DNA of 64,000 nt from RPQJ01 sp963778185 (GCA_963778185.1 CAVZTF010000003.1:930001-994000); one strand, 5' to 3'. Shown: positions 44,560-54,383, numbered from the stretch's first letter. Program-made: numbers and translations. The notes: generated from the sequence alone by a model not told the origin.

Positions 44560-45423
44560 CTAAGCCTTGACGAACCGCAGCGTCATCCGGTCCGACTCAC
44601 CGATCGCCAGGTACTTCGAGTGATCGAAGGCCGGATCGGTCTTGTCCGAGCCGTAGGGCGTCGAGCGCAGCGCAGGCGGAAGCGTCCACACGCCGAACGG
44701 GTGGTCCTTGGTGTCCTTCGCGTTGGCGTTGATGTCCGACTTCGCGGCGAGCTTGAAGCCCGCCTTCTCGGCCTGCTCGATGACGTACGCCTCGGTGACG
44801 TAGCCGCTCTTCGCTGCCGGATCCTGCGGGCCGGGATTCGCGCGGTGTTGCTCGACGGCGAGGATGCCGCCCGGCTTCAGGGCGCCGTGGAACTCCTTGA
44901 AGGTCTTCTCGACCATTCCCGGCGTGCCCATCCAGCCGTGGACGGAGCGCGCCGTAAGGATGAAGTCGAACGTATTGGTCGGTAGCGGAGCAGACCTTGC
45001 GCCCCAGTTCACGAGTTGAACCTCACCGTAGACCTCCGGCTTGGCGGCGAAGCGTGCCGCGAAGTTCTCACGGGCCTTGCGGGCGCCTTCGGAAAGCTCC
45101 GGGTTCGCGATGTCGGCCGCGGTCGCGTAGAACTTCCCGCCCGTGCGCTTCGCGTAGGGAGCGAGGATCTCCGTCCACCAGCCGCCGCCCGGCTGGATCT
45201 CGAGCACCGTCATGCCGGGCTTCAGTCCCCAGAACGCGAGCGACTCGACGGGATGACGCGCGGCATCACGCGACTTCGCATCCGCGGAGCGCCACTCGCC
45301 CGCCACCACTTCGGCGAGCACCGGGTCGGCCCCCACCCTGGCCTTGTCGCCATGTTGCTCCGCGACCGCGGCGAGCGGGGTGATTGCGAGTGCGGCGAGC
45401 GCGAGGGTTCGAATGGTCCGCAT
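44560..45423 (-). CDS. Exported class I SAM-dependent methyltransferase-like protein
   Basis: A 287-residue protein with a signal peptide (LALAALAITPLAAVA) ahead of a Rossmann methyltransferase fold: GMTVLEIQPGGGWWTEILAP (motif I), FDFILTARSVHGWM and FHGALKPGGILAVEQHR. Finding it behind a signal peptide is odd, as S-adenosylmethionine is not known to be available in the periplasm. A paralogue with the same architecture lies at 56430-57221. AGGAG precedes the ATG at 45421-45423. Confidence 0.85.
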   Translation of the reverse strand: MRTIRTLALAALAITPLAAVAEQHGDKARVGADPVLAEVVAGEWRSADAKSRDAARHPVESLAFWGLKPGMTVLEIQPGGGWWTEILAPYAKRTGGKFYATAADIANPELSEGARKARENFAARFAAKPEVYGEVQLVNWGARSAPLPTNTFDFILTARSVHGWMGTPGMVEKTFKEFHGALKPGGILAVEQHRANPGPQDPAAKSGYVTEAYVIEQAEKAGFKLAAKSDINANAKDTKDHPFGVWTLPPALRSTPYGSDKTDPAFDHSKYLAIGESDRMTLRFVKA

Positions 45424-45522
45424 GGGATCTGTCTCCTCAAGTTCCGTTGGTGGAGGGCGGACGAGCCACGGGGCCCGGTTTCCCAGATTAGCAGGGACCG
45501 CGCCGGTGGATTCAGGTTCCCC

Positions 45523-45562
45523 AAAAAGCACGAGGCCCCGGGACTTGCGCCCCGGGGCCTCG
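45523..45562 (-). terminator. Rho-independent terminator of the OmpA gene
   Basis: On the minus strand an 11-bp GC-rich stem (gaggccccggg / cccggggcctc, loop of about eight) is followed by gtgcttttt, 25 bases after the OmpA stop. It is the clearest intrinsic terminator in the window. Confidence 0.8.
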
Positions 45563-45587
45563 CGTCAAGCGCTGGCTTGAACGTCGA

Positions 45588-46724
45588 TTACATGCCCGAA
45601 TCCGTGCGGATCAGCATGACGCGACGGTTCTCCTGCCGGCCTTCGTCGGTGGCGTTGTCGGCGATCGGAGCCGACTCACCCTTGCCGATCGAGGACAGGC
45701 GGGCCGGGTCGACGCCACGCGAGGTCAGGTAGTCGAATACCGCCTTCGCGCGACGATCGGACAGCGAGAGGTTGTAGGCATCGCTGCCCTTGCTGTCCGT
45801 GTGACCCTCGATCATCGACTTCGCGAACGGGACGTCGCCCATGAACGTCACGACGCGCTCGAGCTCGGTGATCGACTCGGGGCGCAGCTCGGCGCTGTCG
45901 AAGTCGAACAACAGCTTGAGCGTCTGCTCGAGCGGGCAACCCACGCTGTCGACCTTGACGCCGGCCGGCGTGCCCGGGCACTTGTCCTTGCCATCGATCA
46001 CACCGTCGCCGTCACTGTCGGCGGGCGGCGGGGGCGGCGGCGGCGGCGGCGTCGGAGCGGGCTCGGCCTTGGCGACCGGTACCGGCACTGGCTCCGGCTT
46101 GCCGAACCTGTAGCCGACGTGGAAGCCGTACACCATCGGGTCGATCTCGACCGTGCCGGCATCTGCGCCATTCAACTCCGCATCGGCGTCGATGTCGATC
46201 CAGCGCACGTCGAAGTTGAGGAACCAGTTCTTGGACGTCGCCAGATCCACGCCGATCTGCGCGGCCGGACCAAACGAGTCGTCCAGCTCCAATTTGTTGC
46301 CGTCGAGAGGTCCGACCAGCTCTTCACCCGAGAACAACGTGTAGTTGATGCCCGCGCCGATGTACGGCCGGATCTTGCCGTTCGGGTTGAAATGCCACTG
46401 CAGGCTCAGTGTCGGCGGCAGGTGGTCGACGTAGCCCACCCGGGTCTTGCCGTCGTCCCTGAGGTCGATGCCGTGCGTAAACGGCCACGCGGCGAGCAAC
46501 TCCGTGCCGATGTGGTCCGTGAGCATGTAGGTAACGTTGAACGTCGGCGATATGTCGCTGTCGACGACGAGCGTCGCGCCCTCGCCGAGGTCGAGGTTGT
46601 CAGCCTTCGGGTTGACCTGTGAAAATCCGACGCGGAACAGCCAATCGCCCTGTTCGGCGTTGGCGGCCAGCGGGGTCGCAAGAGCGGCGGCCACGGCCAG
46701 CGGGATCAGATAACGGGAACGCAT
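45588..46724 (-). CDS. OmpA family protein: OmpW-like barrel plus peptidoglycan-binding domain
   Basis: A 378-residue outer-membrane protein. Signal peptide IPLAVAAALATPLAANA, an eight-stranded OmpW-like barrel (about 25-215), a Pro-rich linker (a run of nine prolines), a thrombospondin type 3 calcium repeat (DSDGDGVIDGKDKCPGTPAG) and a C-terminal OmpA domain (LLFDFDSAELRPESITELER; MIEGHTDSKGSDAYNLSLS; NRRVMLIR). It anchors the outer membrane to the cell wall. AAGGAGG precedes the ATG at 46722-46724, which fixes the start. Confidence 0.95.
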   Translation of the reverse strand: MRSRYLIPLAVAAALATPLAANAEQGDWLFRVGFSQVNPKADNLDLGEGATLVVDSDISPTFNVTYMLTDHIGTELLAAWPFTHGIDLRDDGKTRVGYVDHLPPTLSLQWHFNPNGKIRPYIGAGINYTLFSGEELVGPLDGNKLELDDSFGPAAQIGVDLATSKNWFLNFDVRWIDIDADAELNGADAGTVEIDPMVYGFHVGYRFGKPEPVPVPVAKAEPAPTPPPPPPPPPADSDGDGVIDGKDKCPGTPAGVKVDSVGCPLEQTLKLLFDFDSAELRPESITELERVVTFMGDVPFAKSMIEGHTDSKGSDAYNLSLSDRRAKAVFDYLTSRGVDPARLSSIGKGESAPIADNATDEGRQENRRVMLIRTDSGM

Positions 46725-46991
46725 ATCGAAAGTCCTCCTTGTGGCTTTTATGCCATGAATTCGTATCCAGTTGGCTGCGCGGGACCGCCTGGCGGCGGCT
46801 GGCAACAGCTCGACTTGCGTATAGTTTGCCAGTTTTCTGTGATCCAACATCCGGAATTTCCGCGGTGAGCCTCAGCAACACCGGTAGATTCGGGCCTTCG
46901 GCTGGTCCGGATGCATCCGCCATCACCTGATGCGCGAAAGCAACAATGGTCGCCTGCCGGACTCGCGGCGCCCCGCTAGGAGGTCCTGGAA

Positions 46992-49745
46992 ATGACGATT
47001 GCCCCGATGCGCTGGATTCTCGCGCTTGCACTCGGCCTGGGAACGTCCGTTGCCGTCGCCGCGGAATCCACGCAACCGCTTATTTCATATGACAAATTCC
47101 AGCTGGAAAACGGGCTCACGGTGATCGTCCACAGCGATCGCAAGGCGCCGATCGTGGCCGTCAACGTCTGGTACCACGTCGGCTCCAAGAACGAGAAACC
47201 GGGCAAGACCGGCTTCGCCCACCTCTTCGAGCATCTGATGTTCCAGGGCACGGAGAACTTCAACGACGAGTTCTTCAGGCCGTTCGAGCAGGTCGGCGCC
47301 ACCAGTCAGAACGGCACGACCAACTTCGACCGGACCAATTACTTCCAGAACGTCCCCACGTCGGCGCTCGACATGGCGCTCTGGATGGAATCCGACCGCA
47401 TGGGTCACCTGCTCGGCGTGATCGACCAGGCCCGGCTCGACGAGCAGCGGGGCGTGGTCCAGAACGAGAAGCGCCAGGGCGAGAATCGTCCCTACGGACG
47501 GGTTTGGGAGGCCCTGTTCCGGGCCAGTTTCCCGGTGGGTCACCCCTATCGCTGGTTGCCGATCGGATCGATGGAGGACCTCGACGCGGCAGCGCTGGAC
47601 GACGTGAAGGAGTGGTTCCGCAACTACTACGGTGCCGCCAATGCTGTGCTGGTGCTCGCCGGCGACATCGACGTGCCGATCGCACGCGAGAAGGCGCAGA
47701 AGTACTTCGGTCACATCCCCGCCGGCCCCGCCATCACCCGGCCGGAAACGTGGGTGGCCGCGCGCACCGAGAGCACGCGCGAGGTGATGCACGACCAGGT
47801 GGCGCAGTCCCGCCTGTATCGCGCCTGGAACACCGCGCCGGACGGCACGACGGACGCGGACCTGCTCTCCATCGCCGGTCACATCCTGGGCGGCGGCAAG
47901 ACCTCGCGCCTCTACGAACGCCTGGTCTATCGCGACCGGCTCGCCGACACCGTCAACGCGGGGCTGAGCCCGCTGGAGATCGCCGGCATGTTCATGGTCG
48001 TGGCGGACGTCAAGCAAGGCATCGAATCGTCGCAGGTCGAGGCCGCGCTCGAGCAGGAGCTGCGCCGCTTCATCGAGCAGGGCCCCACCGCGGAAGAACT
48101 CGAGCGCGCCCGCATGACGGTGCGCTCGGGCTTCATCAAGGGACTCGAGCGCATCGGCGGTTTCGGCGGCAAGGCAGACGTGCTCGCCTCCTGCGAGGTC
48201 TACGAGAGCGACCCCGGCTGTTACCAGCGCTCGCTCGAGACGATCGAGGGAGCGACGGCCGAGCAGGTACGTGCGTCCGCGGCACGCTGGCTGTCCAGGG
48301 GTGACCACACTCTCGAAGTGCGCCCGTACGCGAACCATTCCAACGCGCCGGCAAGCGCCGTGGACCGCAGCCTCGGCGTGCCAGCGACCGCCGCCTTCCC
48401 GGACGTCGCGTTCCCCGAACTGCAGCGATTCAAGCTGCCGAACGGCCTGCCGGTCATCGTCGCCGCGCGGCCGGGCGTGCCGGTTGCACGCGTTTCGCTG
48501 CTGTTCGACGCCGGCTACGTGGCGGACAGCGGCCGCAAGCTCGGCACCTCGAGCTTCGCGATGAGCATGCTCGACGAGGGCACGAAGAAGCTCGATGCGC
48601 TCGCAATCGCAGATCGCGCCGAGGCGCTCGGCGCCGACCTGGCAGCCGGCTCGTCGCTCGACACCTCGTTCGCGGCCGTTGCGGCGCTCACCGACAAGCT
48701 CGACGGCAGCCTGGCACTGCTTGCCGACGTGCTGCGCAACCCGCAGTTCCCGCCCGGCGAGATCGAGCGCGTGCGCAGGGAGTGGATCGCCGGGATCGCG
48801 CGCGAGAAGACCAGCCCCGACGCGCTCGCGAGCCGGATCCTGCCGCCACTGCTCTACGGCGAGGGCCATCCGTACGCAATTCCGTTCACCGGCAGCGGTA
48901 CCGAGGCGTCGATCGCCTCGCTCACCCGGGACGACCTCCTCGCGTTCCACCGCGACTGGATCCGGCCGGACAACGCGACCCTGGTCGTCACCGGCGACGT
49001 GCAGGCGGCCACGCTCCTGCCGCTGCTCGAGGAACATTTCGGCAACTGGCGGGCCCCGGCGTCGGCGCGTCCGGCCAAGACGATCCCGGACGCCGCGCGT
49101 GCCACGGCGCCGCGCCTGTTCCTGATCGACAAGCCGGGAGCGATCCAGAGCAACATCCTGGTCGGCCAGGTCATGCCCCCGAGCACCGCCCCGAACCGCC
49201 TCGAGATCGGCACGATGAACGACGTGCTGGGCGGCACCTTCACCTCGCGCATCAACATGAACCTGCGCGAGGACAAGCACTGGTCCTACGGGGCGCGTTC
49301 GAGCCTGCCGGACGCGCTGGGCGGACGCCCCTGGCTGCTGTCGGCGCCGGTGCAGACGGACAAGACGCTCGAGTCGATGCGCGAGATCCAGCGCGAGATT
49401 GCCGACTTCGTGGGGCCGCGTCCGGCGACCTCAGAGGAGATCAGCAAGGTCCGCAACCGGGACGTCCGCGCGCTGCCCGGACGCTACGAGACCAATGCGT
49501 CCGTGAGCGGTGCGATCGCGGAGATCCTGACGTTCAAGCGGCCGGACGACTACGTCAGGACGCTCAAGGCCGCGATCGAGGCACAGACCGAGGCGGGCGT
49601 GCGCGCAGCCGCCACCGCGTCGCTGGACCCGCACCGCCTGACCTGGGTCGTGATCGGCGACCTGGCGAAGATCGAGCAGCCGATCCGGGACCTTCGGATC
49701 GGCGACGTTCGCGTGCTCGACGCCGACGGTCGCAGGCTGCGCTGA
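46992..49745 (+). CDS. Two-domain M16 zinc metallopeptidase
   Basis: A 917-residue exported pitrilysin-like protease with both halves fused. Signal peptide LALALGLGTSVAVAA; the zinc motif His77-x2-Glu80-His81 (GFAHLFEHLMFQ) is in the N-terminal half, with the third ligand region LDEQRGVVQNEKRQGENRPY. The C-terminal half (from about 470) lacks HxxEH and forms the other chamber wall. AGGAGGT precedes the ATG. It is followed 17 bases later by an amylase lipoprotein gene. It differs from the split M16 pair at 26.7-29.5 kb. Confidence 0.93.
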   Translation: MTIAPMRWILALALGLGTSVAVAAESTQPLISYDKFQLENGLTVIVHSDRKAPIVAVNVWYHVGSKNEKPGKTGFAHLFEHLMFQGTENFNDEFFRPFEQVGATSQNGTTNFDRTNYFQNVPTSALDMALWMESDRMGHLLGVIDQARLDEQRGVVQNEKRQGENRPYGRVWEALFRASFPVGHPYRWLPIGSMEDLDAAALDDVKEWFRNYYGAANAVLVLAGDIDVPIAREKAQKYFGHIPAGPAITRPETWVAARTESTREVMHDQVAQSRLYRAWNTAPDGTTDADLLSIAGHILGGGKTSRLYERLVYRDRLADTVNAGLSPLEIAGMFMVVADVKQGIESSQVEAALEQELRRFIEQGPTAEELERARMTVRSGFIKGLERIGGFGGKADVLASCEVYESDPGCYQRSLETIEGATAEQVRASAARWLSRGDHTLEVRPYANHSNAPASAVDRSLGVPATAAFPDVAFPELQRFKLPNGLPVIVAARPGVPVARVSLLFDAGYVADSGRKLGTSSFAMSMLDEGTKKLDALAIADRAEALGADLAAGSSLDTSFAAVAALTDKLDGSLALLADVLRNPQFPPGEIERVRREWIAGIAREKTSPDALASRILPPLLYGEGHPYAIPFTGSGTEASIASLTRDDLLAFHRDWIRPDNATLVVTGDVQAATLLPLLEEHFGNWRAPASARPAKTIPDAARATAPRLFLIDKPGAIQSNILVGQVMPPSTAPNRLEIGTMNDVLGGTFTSRINMNLREDKHWSYGARSSLPDALGGRPWLLSAPVQTDKTLESMREIQREIADFVGPRPATSEEISKVRNRDVRALPGRYETNASVSGAIAEILTFKRPDDYVRTLKAAIEAQTEAGVRAAATASLDPHRLTWVVIGDLAKIEQPIRDLRIGDVRVLDADGRRLR

Positions 49746-49762
49746 CACCAGGGAGCCGAACG

Positions 49763-51382
49763 ATGAAGACCACTGCCCGCGCACTTGCGCTCATCGGTCT
49801 GGTGCTGGCGAGCGGGTGCCGGGCGCCCTCGCCCGTCGCCACCGCGCCAGTGGCGGCGCCCGATCCTCCACCCGCACAGGCCGTCGCGCCGTGGTGGCAG
49901 GAGCGCGTCTTCTACGAGATCTTCGTGCGCTCGTTCGCCGACTCGACGAGCGGCCCGCTCGCGAACGACGGCATCGGCGACTTCCAGGGCCTGATCGAGC
50001 GTCTCGATTACCTGAACGACGGCGATCCAGCGACGCTCACCGATCTCGGCATCACCGGTATCTGGCTCATGCCGATCAATCCCTCGCCCAGCTACCACGG
50101 CTACGACGTCACCGACTACTACGGCGTAAACCCGCAATTCGGCACACGGGAGGACTTCCGCCGCTTCATGGACGAGTGCCACCGCCGCGGCATCCGCGTG
50201 ATCGTGGACCTGGTGCTGAATCACTCCTCCGCGCAGCACCCGTACTTCCTGCGCGCGCTCGGGGGCGACTCCGGGTTTCGCGACTGGTATCTGTTCGTCG
50301 AGCCCGACCAGGTGCCGGACGTGCGCGGCCCCTGGGACCAGCAGGTCTGGCAGGTGAAGAACGGCCAGCACTACTACGGCATCTTCTGGTCGGGCATGCC
50401 CGACCTGAATTACCGCAACCCGTCGGTGACCGCCGAGGCGAAGCGCGTCGCGGAGCATTGGCTCGGCGACATGGGCGTGGACGGCTTCCGGCTCGACGCG
50501 ATCCGCCACCTGATCGAGGACGGGGAGACCATGAGCGACACGCCGGAGACCTTTGCGTGGCTCGAGGATTTCCAGCGGCACCTCAAGCGCGCGAAGCCCG
50601 ACGTGCTGACTGTCGGCGAGGTGTGGACGCACACCGAGGCCGTGAGCGAGTACATCCGTCGCGACGCGCTCGACCTTGCGTTCGAGTTCGACCTCGCCGC
50701 GGCGATCCTGGAGGCTGCGCAGGGCGGTCGCAAGGACAAGCTCGCCTACGTGCTAGACGAGGTGGCGACGAGTTACCCGCCGAACCGCTTCGCGACGATG
50801 ATCACCAACCACGACCAGAACCGCGTCGCGAGCGAGCTGCGCGAGGACCCGTCGAAGCTGAAGCTCGCGGCGAGCCTGCTGCTCACGGCACCGGGCGTGC
50901 CCTTCCTCTACTACGGCGAGGAAATCGGCCAGGTGGGCGCCAAGCCCGACGAGATGATCCGCAACCCCATGCCCTGGACGGGAGGCGTCAACGGCGGCTT
51001 CACCGCCGCGCCCCGCCCCTGGGAACCCCTGCAGCCCGGACACGAGCGGCGCAACGTCGCCGCACAGCAGGCCGATCCCGGCTCGCTGCTGAGCCATTAC
51101 CGGCGCCTGGTCCGCCTGCGGCAGGCCGAGTCCGCCCTGTCGCGTGGCAGCTTCCGGAGCATTGAGACCGGACGCGACGAGGTCATCGCCTGGGAACGGT
51201 CCCACGGTGGCCGACAGCTGGTCGTGATCACGAACCTGTCTGCCGACGCCCTCACCGGGTATCGCCTGCCCGGTACGCACCTGCGTTTTTCGGCCGAACT
51301 GCTGCATGGGACTGCGGTCGGCAATCCGGGTTCGCTCGACCTCGCGCCACGCACGACTTACGTCTACGCTCTGGCAGACTGA
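49763..51382 (+). CDS. GH13 alpha-amylase family lipoprotein
   Basis: A 539-residue lipoprotein (lipobox LASGC, Cys19) with a GH13 barrel. Conserved regions: VIVDLVLNHSS, GVDGFRLDAIRHL with nucleophile Asp245, TVGEVWTHT with acid Glu286 and TNHDQNR with Asp351. FYEIFVRSFADS is the oligo-1,6-glucosidase/amylase-type start of the barrel. It should hydrolyse alpha-glucans or maltodextrins at the periplasmic face of a membrane. GGGAG lies eight bases before the ATG. Confidence 0.93.
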   Translation: MKTTARALALIGLVLASGCRAPSPVATAPVAAPDPPPAQAVAPWWQERVFYEIFVRSFADSTSGPLANDGIGDFQGLIERLDYLNDGDPATLTDLGITGIWLMPINPSPSYHGYDVTDYYGVNPQFGTREDFRRFMDECHRRGIRVIVDLVLNHSSAQHPYFLRALGGDSGFRDWYLFVEPDQVPDVRGPWDQQVWQVKNGQHYYGIFWSGMPDLNYRNPSVTAEAKRVAEHWLGDMGVDGFRLDAIRHLIEDGETMSDTPETFAWLEDFQRHLKRAKPDVLTVGEVWTHTEAVSEYIRRDALDLAFEFDLAAAILEAAQGGRKDKLAYVLDEVATSYPPNRFATMITNHDQNRVASELREDPSKLKLAASLLLTAPGVPFLYYGEEIGQVGAKPDEMIRNPMPWTGGVNGGFTAAPRPWEPLQPGHERRNVAAQQADPGSLLSHYRRLVRLRQAESALSRGSFRSIETGRDEVIAWERSHGGRQLVVITNLSADALTGYRLPGTHLRFSAELLHGTAVGNPGSLDLAPRTTYVYALAD

Positions 51383-51398
51383 GTCCGCGTTTGAGCCC

Positions 51399-51632
51399 AT
51401 GAGTCTCACAGGTCAGGTCGCCGTCCTGCTGGCGGCGCGGCCGAGGTCGGTATCACGACCGCCGCGCTCGCGGGCGGCCGAGAATTCGCGTTCGTGCTCT
51501 TCGCGCTCGCGGCGGGTGGCGGCCTGCTGCCGCGCGCAGGCCGCGGTCAAGGACCACGAGACCAAGCTCATCGCGAGCGCCCGGGCGTCCGCGCAACAGC
51601 TCGAGAGCCTGTTCGAATCGGACGCCCGCTGA
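51399..51632 (+). CDS. Small ORF of uncertain reality
   Basis: A 77-residue frame opens at ATG 51399. The first half (Arg/Ser-rich) does not look like protein, but the end, VKDHETKLIASARASAQQL then ESLFESDAR, looks like a genuine amphipathic C-terminus. It may be the tail of a decayed or frameshifted gene. No family recognised. Confidence 0.25.
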   Translation: MSLTGQVAVLLAARPRSVSRPPRSRAAENSRSCSSRSRRVAACCRAQAAVKDHETKLIASARASAQQLESLFESDAR

Positions 51633-51652
51633 CGGGACCTGGAGCCAGCCTC

Positions 51653-52744
51653 ATGAACCGCCTGTTCGCCACATTTCTGTTCGCATGGCTGCCCACGCAG
51701 GTCTTCGCCGCTCCGGCAATGGCCCTGGACGAGTCGGCGGCCGCGCGATTTGCCGCGCTCGCGCTCGATTGCGTGCACAAGGAGTATCCCAACAAGATCG
51801 CCCATACCATGGCCTCCGATGCCGACGTGGAGCCGCCGCGTGCGCTGACACCGGCCTTCTACGGCTGCTACGACTGGCACTCCTCGGTGCACGGCCATTG
51901 GCTGCTTGCGCGACTGGCGAAGGATTTTCCGGGCGCGCCCTTTGCGGCCCAGGCGCGTGCGGCGCTGTCGCGCAGCCTGACCGTCGCGAACCTCGAGGCG
52001 GAGGCCGCCTACCTTCGCGGCTCGGGACGGGCCTCGTTCGAGCGGCCGTACGGCCTCGCCTGGCTGCTGCAGCTTGCCGCGGAACTCAAGGGGTGGGACG
52101 ACCCGCAGGCGCGCCAGTGGTCAGCCGCGCTGGCTCCGCTCGAGGCCGAGGCGAGCCGGCGCATCGCCGCGTGGCTGCCCAAGCTCCGCTATCCGATCCG
52201 GGTCGGCGAGCACAGCCAGACGGCGTTCGCGTTCGGGCTGATCTCCGACTGGGCCGAGGTCGCGGGCGACTCCGCCATGGCCGGCCTGCTCGACTCGCGT
52301 GCCCGCGCGTATTACCTCGCCGACCGGGACTGCCCGTTGCGCTACGAACCGTCGGGCGAGGATTTCCTGTCGCCCTGCATCGCCGAAGCCGACTTCATGC
52401 GGCGCGTGCTGCCGACCGCGGTATTCGCGAAGTGGCTGTCCGGGTTCCTGCCGGGCATCCCGTCGAACGGCGGCGCGCACTGGCTCGTCCCGGGCGAGGT
52501 GACGGATCGCAGCGACCCGAAGCTCGCCCACATCGACGGATTGAACCTGAGCCGTGCCTGGATGCTGGAAGGCATCGCGAGTGGCCTGCCTGGGAACGAC
52601 CAGCGCCGAGCATCCCTGCTGGCCGCCGCGCGCGTGCACCGGGACGCCGCCCTGCCCGCGGTGACCGGCGAGCACTACGAGGGCGGGCACTGGCTCGGCA
52701 CGTTCGCCGTCTATCTCACCAGCGGCGCCGGGCTGCGGCAGTAG
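51653..52744 (+). CDS. DUF2891 domain exported protein
   Basis: A 363-residue protein with a signal peptide (LFATFLFAWLPTQVFA) and the DUF2891 domain: TPAFYGCYDWHSSVHGHWLL, RPYGLAWLLQLAAELKGW, RVGEHSQTAFAFGLISDW and the final EHYEGGHWLGTFAVYL. The helical, aromatic-rich pattern suggests an alpha/alpha-toroid sugar-acting enzyme, but function is unknown. GGAG stands about nine bases before the ATG. A WYL regulator follows six bases after its stop. Confidence 0.88.
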   Translation: MNRLFATFLFAWLPTQVFAAPAMALDESAAARFAALALDCVHKEYPNKIAHTMASDADVEPPRALTPAFYGCYDWHSSVHGHWLLARLAKDFPGAPFAAQARAALSRSLTVANLEAEAAYLRGSGRASFERPYGLAWLLQLAAELKGWDDPQARQWSAALAPLEAEASRRIAAWLPKLRYPIRVGEHSQTAFAFGLISDWAEVAGDSAMAGLLDSRARAYYLADRDCPLRYEPSGEDFLSPCIAEADFMRRVLPTAVFAKWLSGFLPGIPSNGGAHWLVPGEVTDRSDPKLAHIDGLNLSRAWMLEGIASGLPGNDQRRASLLAAARVHRDAALPAVTGEHYEGGHWLGTFAVYLTSGAGLRQ

Positions 52745-52749
52745 CTCAC

Positions 52750-53724
52750 ATGGACCGGCTCGAACGCTTCTACCGCATGCAGTCCATGCTCAAGAACCGG
52801 CGCTACGTCCGGACGCAGGAGTTCATGGACGAGCTCGAGATTTCCCGTGCGACCTTCAAGCGGGACCTCGACTACATGAAGGACCGGCTGCACGCGCCGA
52901 TCGTGTACGACCGCGAGCACGAGGCCTATCGCTTCGACGACGCGGTGGCCGATCGCGAACTGTGGCAACTGCCGGGCCTGTGGTTCAACGCGCAGGAACT
53001 GCAGGCGCTGCTCACCATGGACCGCCTGCTGGCCGACCTGCAGCCGGGCCTGCTGTCGGAATCGCTCGGCCCGCTGCGCAAGCGGCTGAAGGACCTTCTC
53101 GAATCCGGGGAGCACTCCGCCGAGGAAATCTCGCGCCGCATCCGTGTGCTGCCGATGGGGGCCCGCCAGGTGGAGCCCGCGCATTTCCGCGTGCTCGGCA
53201 CCGCGCTGCTCTCGCGCCGCCGGCTGCAGCTGCGGCACTTCCGCCGCAACGATGGGGACATGCTCGATCGAGAGGTCTCGCCCCAGCGCCTCGTCCATTA
53301 CCGCGACAACTGGTACCTCGATGCGTGGTGCCACAAGCGCCAGGCGCTGCGCACCTTCGGCGTGGACGCCATCGAGAGCACCTCGGTCGTAGACAAGCCG
53401 GCGAAGGAAGTCGCCGAAGACACGCTCGACCGGCATTTCTCGAGTGGTTACGGCATCTTTGCCGGCGGCGACACGCAGGAAGCGGTGCTGCTCTTCAACG
53501 CCACGCGTGCGCGATGGGTATCGCGCGAGATCTGGCACCCGCAGCAGGACGGGCAACTGCAGCTCGACGGCACCTACCTGCTGAAGCTGCCGTACTCACG
53601 CGAACCCGAACTCGTGATGGACGTGCTGAAGTACGGCGCGGACGTCGAGGTGCTGTCGCCGCCGTCACTGCGGGCCGCCGTCGCGGAGGCGCTCGAGGCG
53701 GCCAGCCTCCTCTACCGCAAGTAG
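52750..53724 (+). CDS. WYL-domain transcriptional regulator
   Basis: A 324-residue YafY/DeoR-type regulator: an N-terminal winged HTH (RLERFYRMQSMLKNRRYVRT; LEISRATFKRDLDYMKDRLH), then a WYL domain (RRLQLRHFRRNDGDMLDREV; SPQRLVHYRDNWYLDAWCHK) and WCX C-terminal extension (WHPQQDGQLQLDGTYLLKLP). The ATG at 52750 is tightly placed after the DUF2891 stop. WYL domains sense nucleic-acid or nucleotide ligands; the target genes are not evident. Confidence 0.9.
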   Translation: MDRLERFYRMQSMLKNRRYVRTQEFMDELEISRATFKRDLDYMKDRLHAPIVYDREHEAYRFDDAVADRELWQLPGLWFNAQELQALLTMDRLLADLQPGLLSESLGPLRKRLKDLLESGEHSAEEISRRIRVLPMGARQVEPAHFRVLGTALLSRRRLQLRHFRRNDGDMLDREVSPQRLVHYRDNWYLDAWCHKRQALRTFGVDAIESTSVVDKPAKEVAEDTLDRHFSSGYGIFAGGDTQEAVLLFNATRARWVSREIWHPQQDGQLQLDGTYLLKLPYSREPELVMDVLKYGADVEVLSPPSLRAAVAEALEAASLLYRK

Positions 53725-53747
53725 CGGGTCCTGCACGGACCCCGCCC

Positions 53748-54383
53748 TCAGGGCAGCGGGAACCTCTCGGGCGGAACACCCTCCAGCCGGCCGATGGTCG
53801 CGCCCGACCCGACGTAGAGGTCAACCTCGCGCTCGAAGTGGAGCGAGCCCGAGACCACGGCGCCGGATTCGATCGTCACCTTCGGGTTGCGCGCGCCCTT
53901 CCGACGGAACCAGCTTGCGTTCTTCTCGACGTGGATTCCGCCGTCGACGCGGGAGCCGGTGCCGACGAGCACGTCGCCATTCACGGTCTCGATGCCTCCG
54001 CCGACCTGGGCGCCCAGCAACTCGATCTCGCCGTTCACGTTCGCGAGCGATCCGCCGACGCGCGCGCCGCTCCGCAAGGTCATCTCGCCGTTCACCGTTT
54101 CGACCGGGCCGCTCACCTGCGCCCGCTCGTCGAGGACGACGTCGCCATTGACGGTATCCGCCGCCTGCGCCGTGGAGCCGGGCCCAAGCCGGACCGAGCC
54201 GTTGACCGTGTCGACATCGCCGACCCGGGCGTCGCGCCCGACGGTGATGGAGCCGTTGACCGTCGAGACGTCGCCGGTGCGCTGCCCATCGTCGACGCGG
54301 ATGCTGCCGTTGACCTTGCCGATGCCGTCCCCCAGCGCCACGGCCGAGAACGCAAAGAGCAGGGTTGCCACGTAGCGGAACAT
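53748..54383 (-). CDS. Exported protein with seven VNG repeats (bactofilin-like beta-helix)
   Basis: A 211-residue protein: signal peptide LLFAFSAVALG followed by seven repeats with period 17-19, each starting VNGSI, VNGSV, VNGDV, VNGEM or VNGEI and often preceded by ET, DT or ST. The pattern matches a right-handed beta-helix or solenoid of the polymer-forming (bactofilin/DUF4097-like) class. The C-terminal segment (SGSLHFEREVDLYVGSGATI) continues the helix. Divergent from frmA. Function unknown; possibly a polymer at the envelope. Confidence 0.8.
   Translation of the reverse strand: MFRYVATLLFAFSAVALGDGIGKVNGSIRVDDGQRTGDVSTVNGSITVGRDARVGDVDTVNGSVRLGPGSTAQAADTVNGDVVLDERAQVSGPVETVNGEMTLRSGARVGGSLANVNGEIELLGAQVGGGIETVNGDVLVGTGSRVDGGIHVEKNASWFRRKGARNPKVTIESGAVVSGSLHFEREVDLYVGSGATIGRLEGVPPERFPLP

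Noticed and set aside
47085..49280. Antisense open frame of about 730 codons opposite the two-domain M16 gene
   Set aside because: Composition is that of a reversed GC-rich gene and there is no signal, start context or motif.
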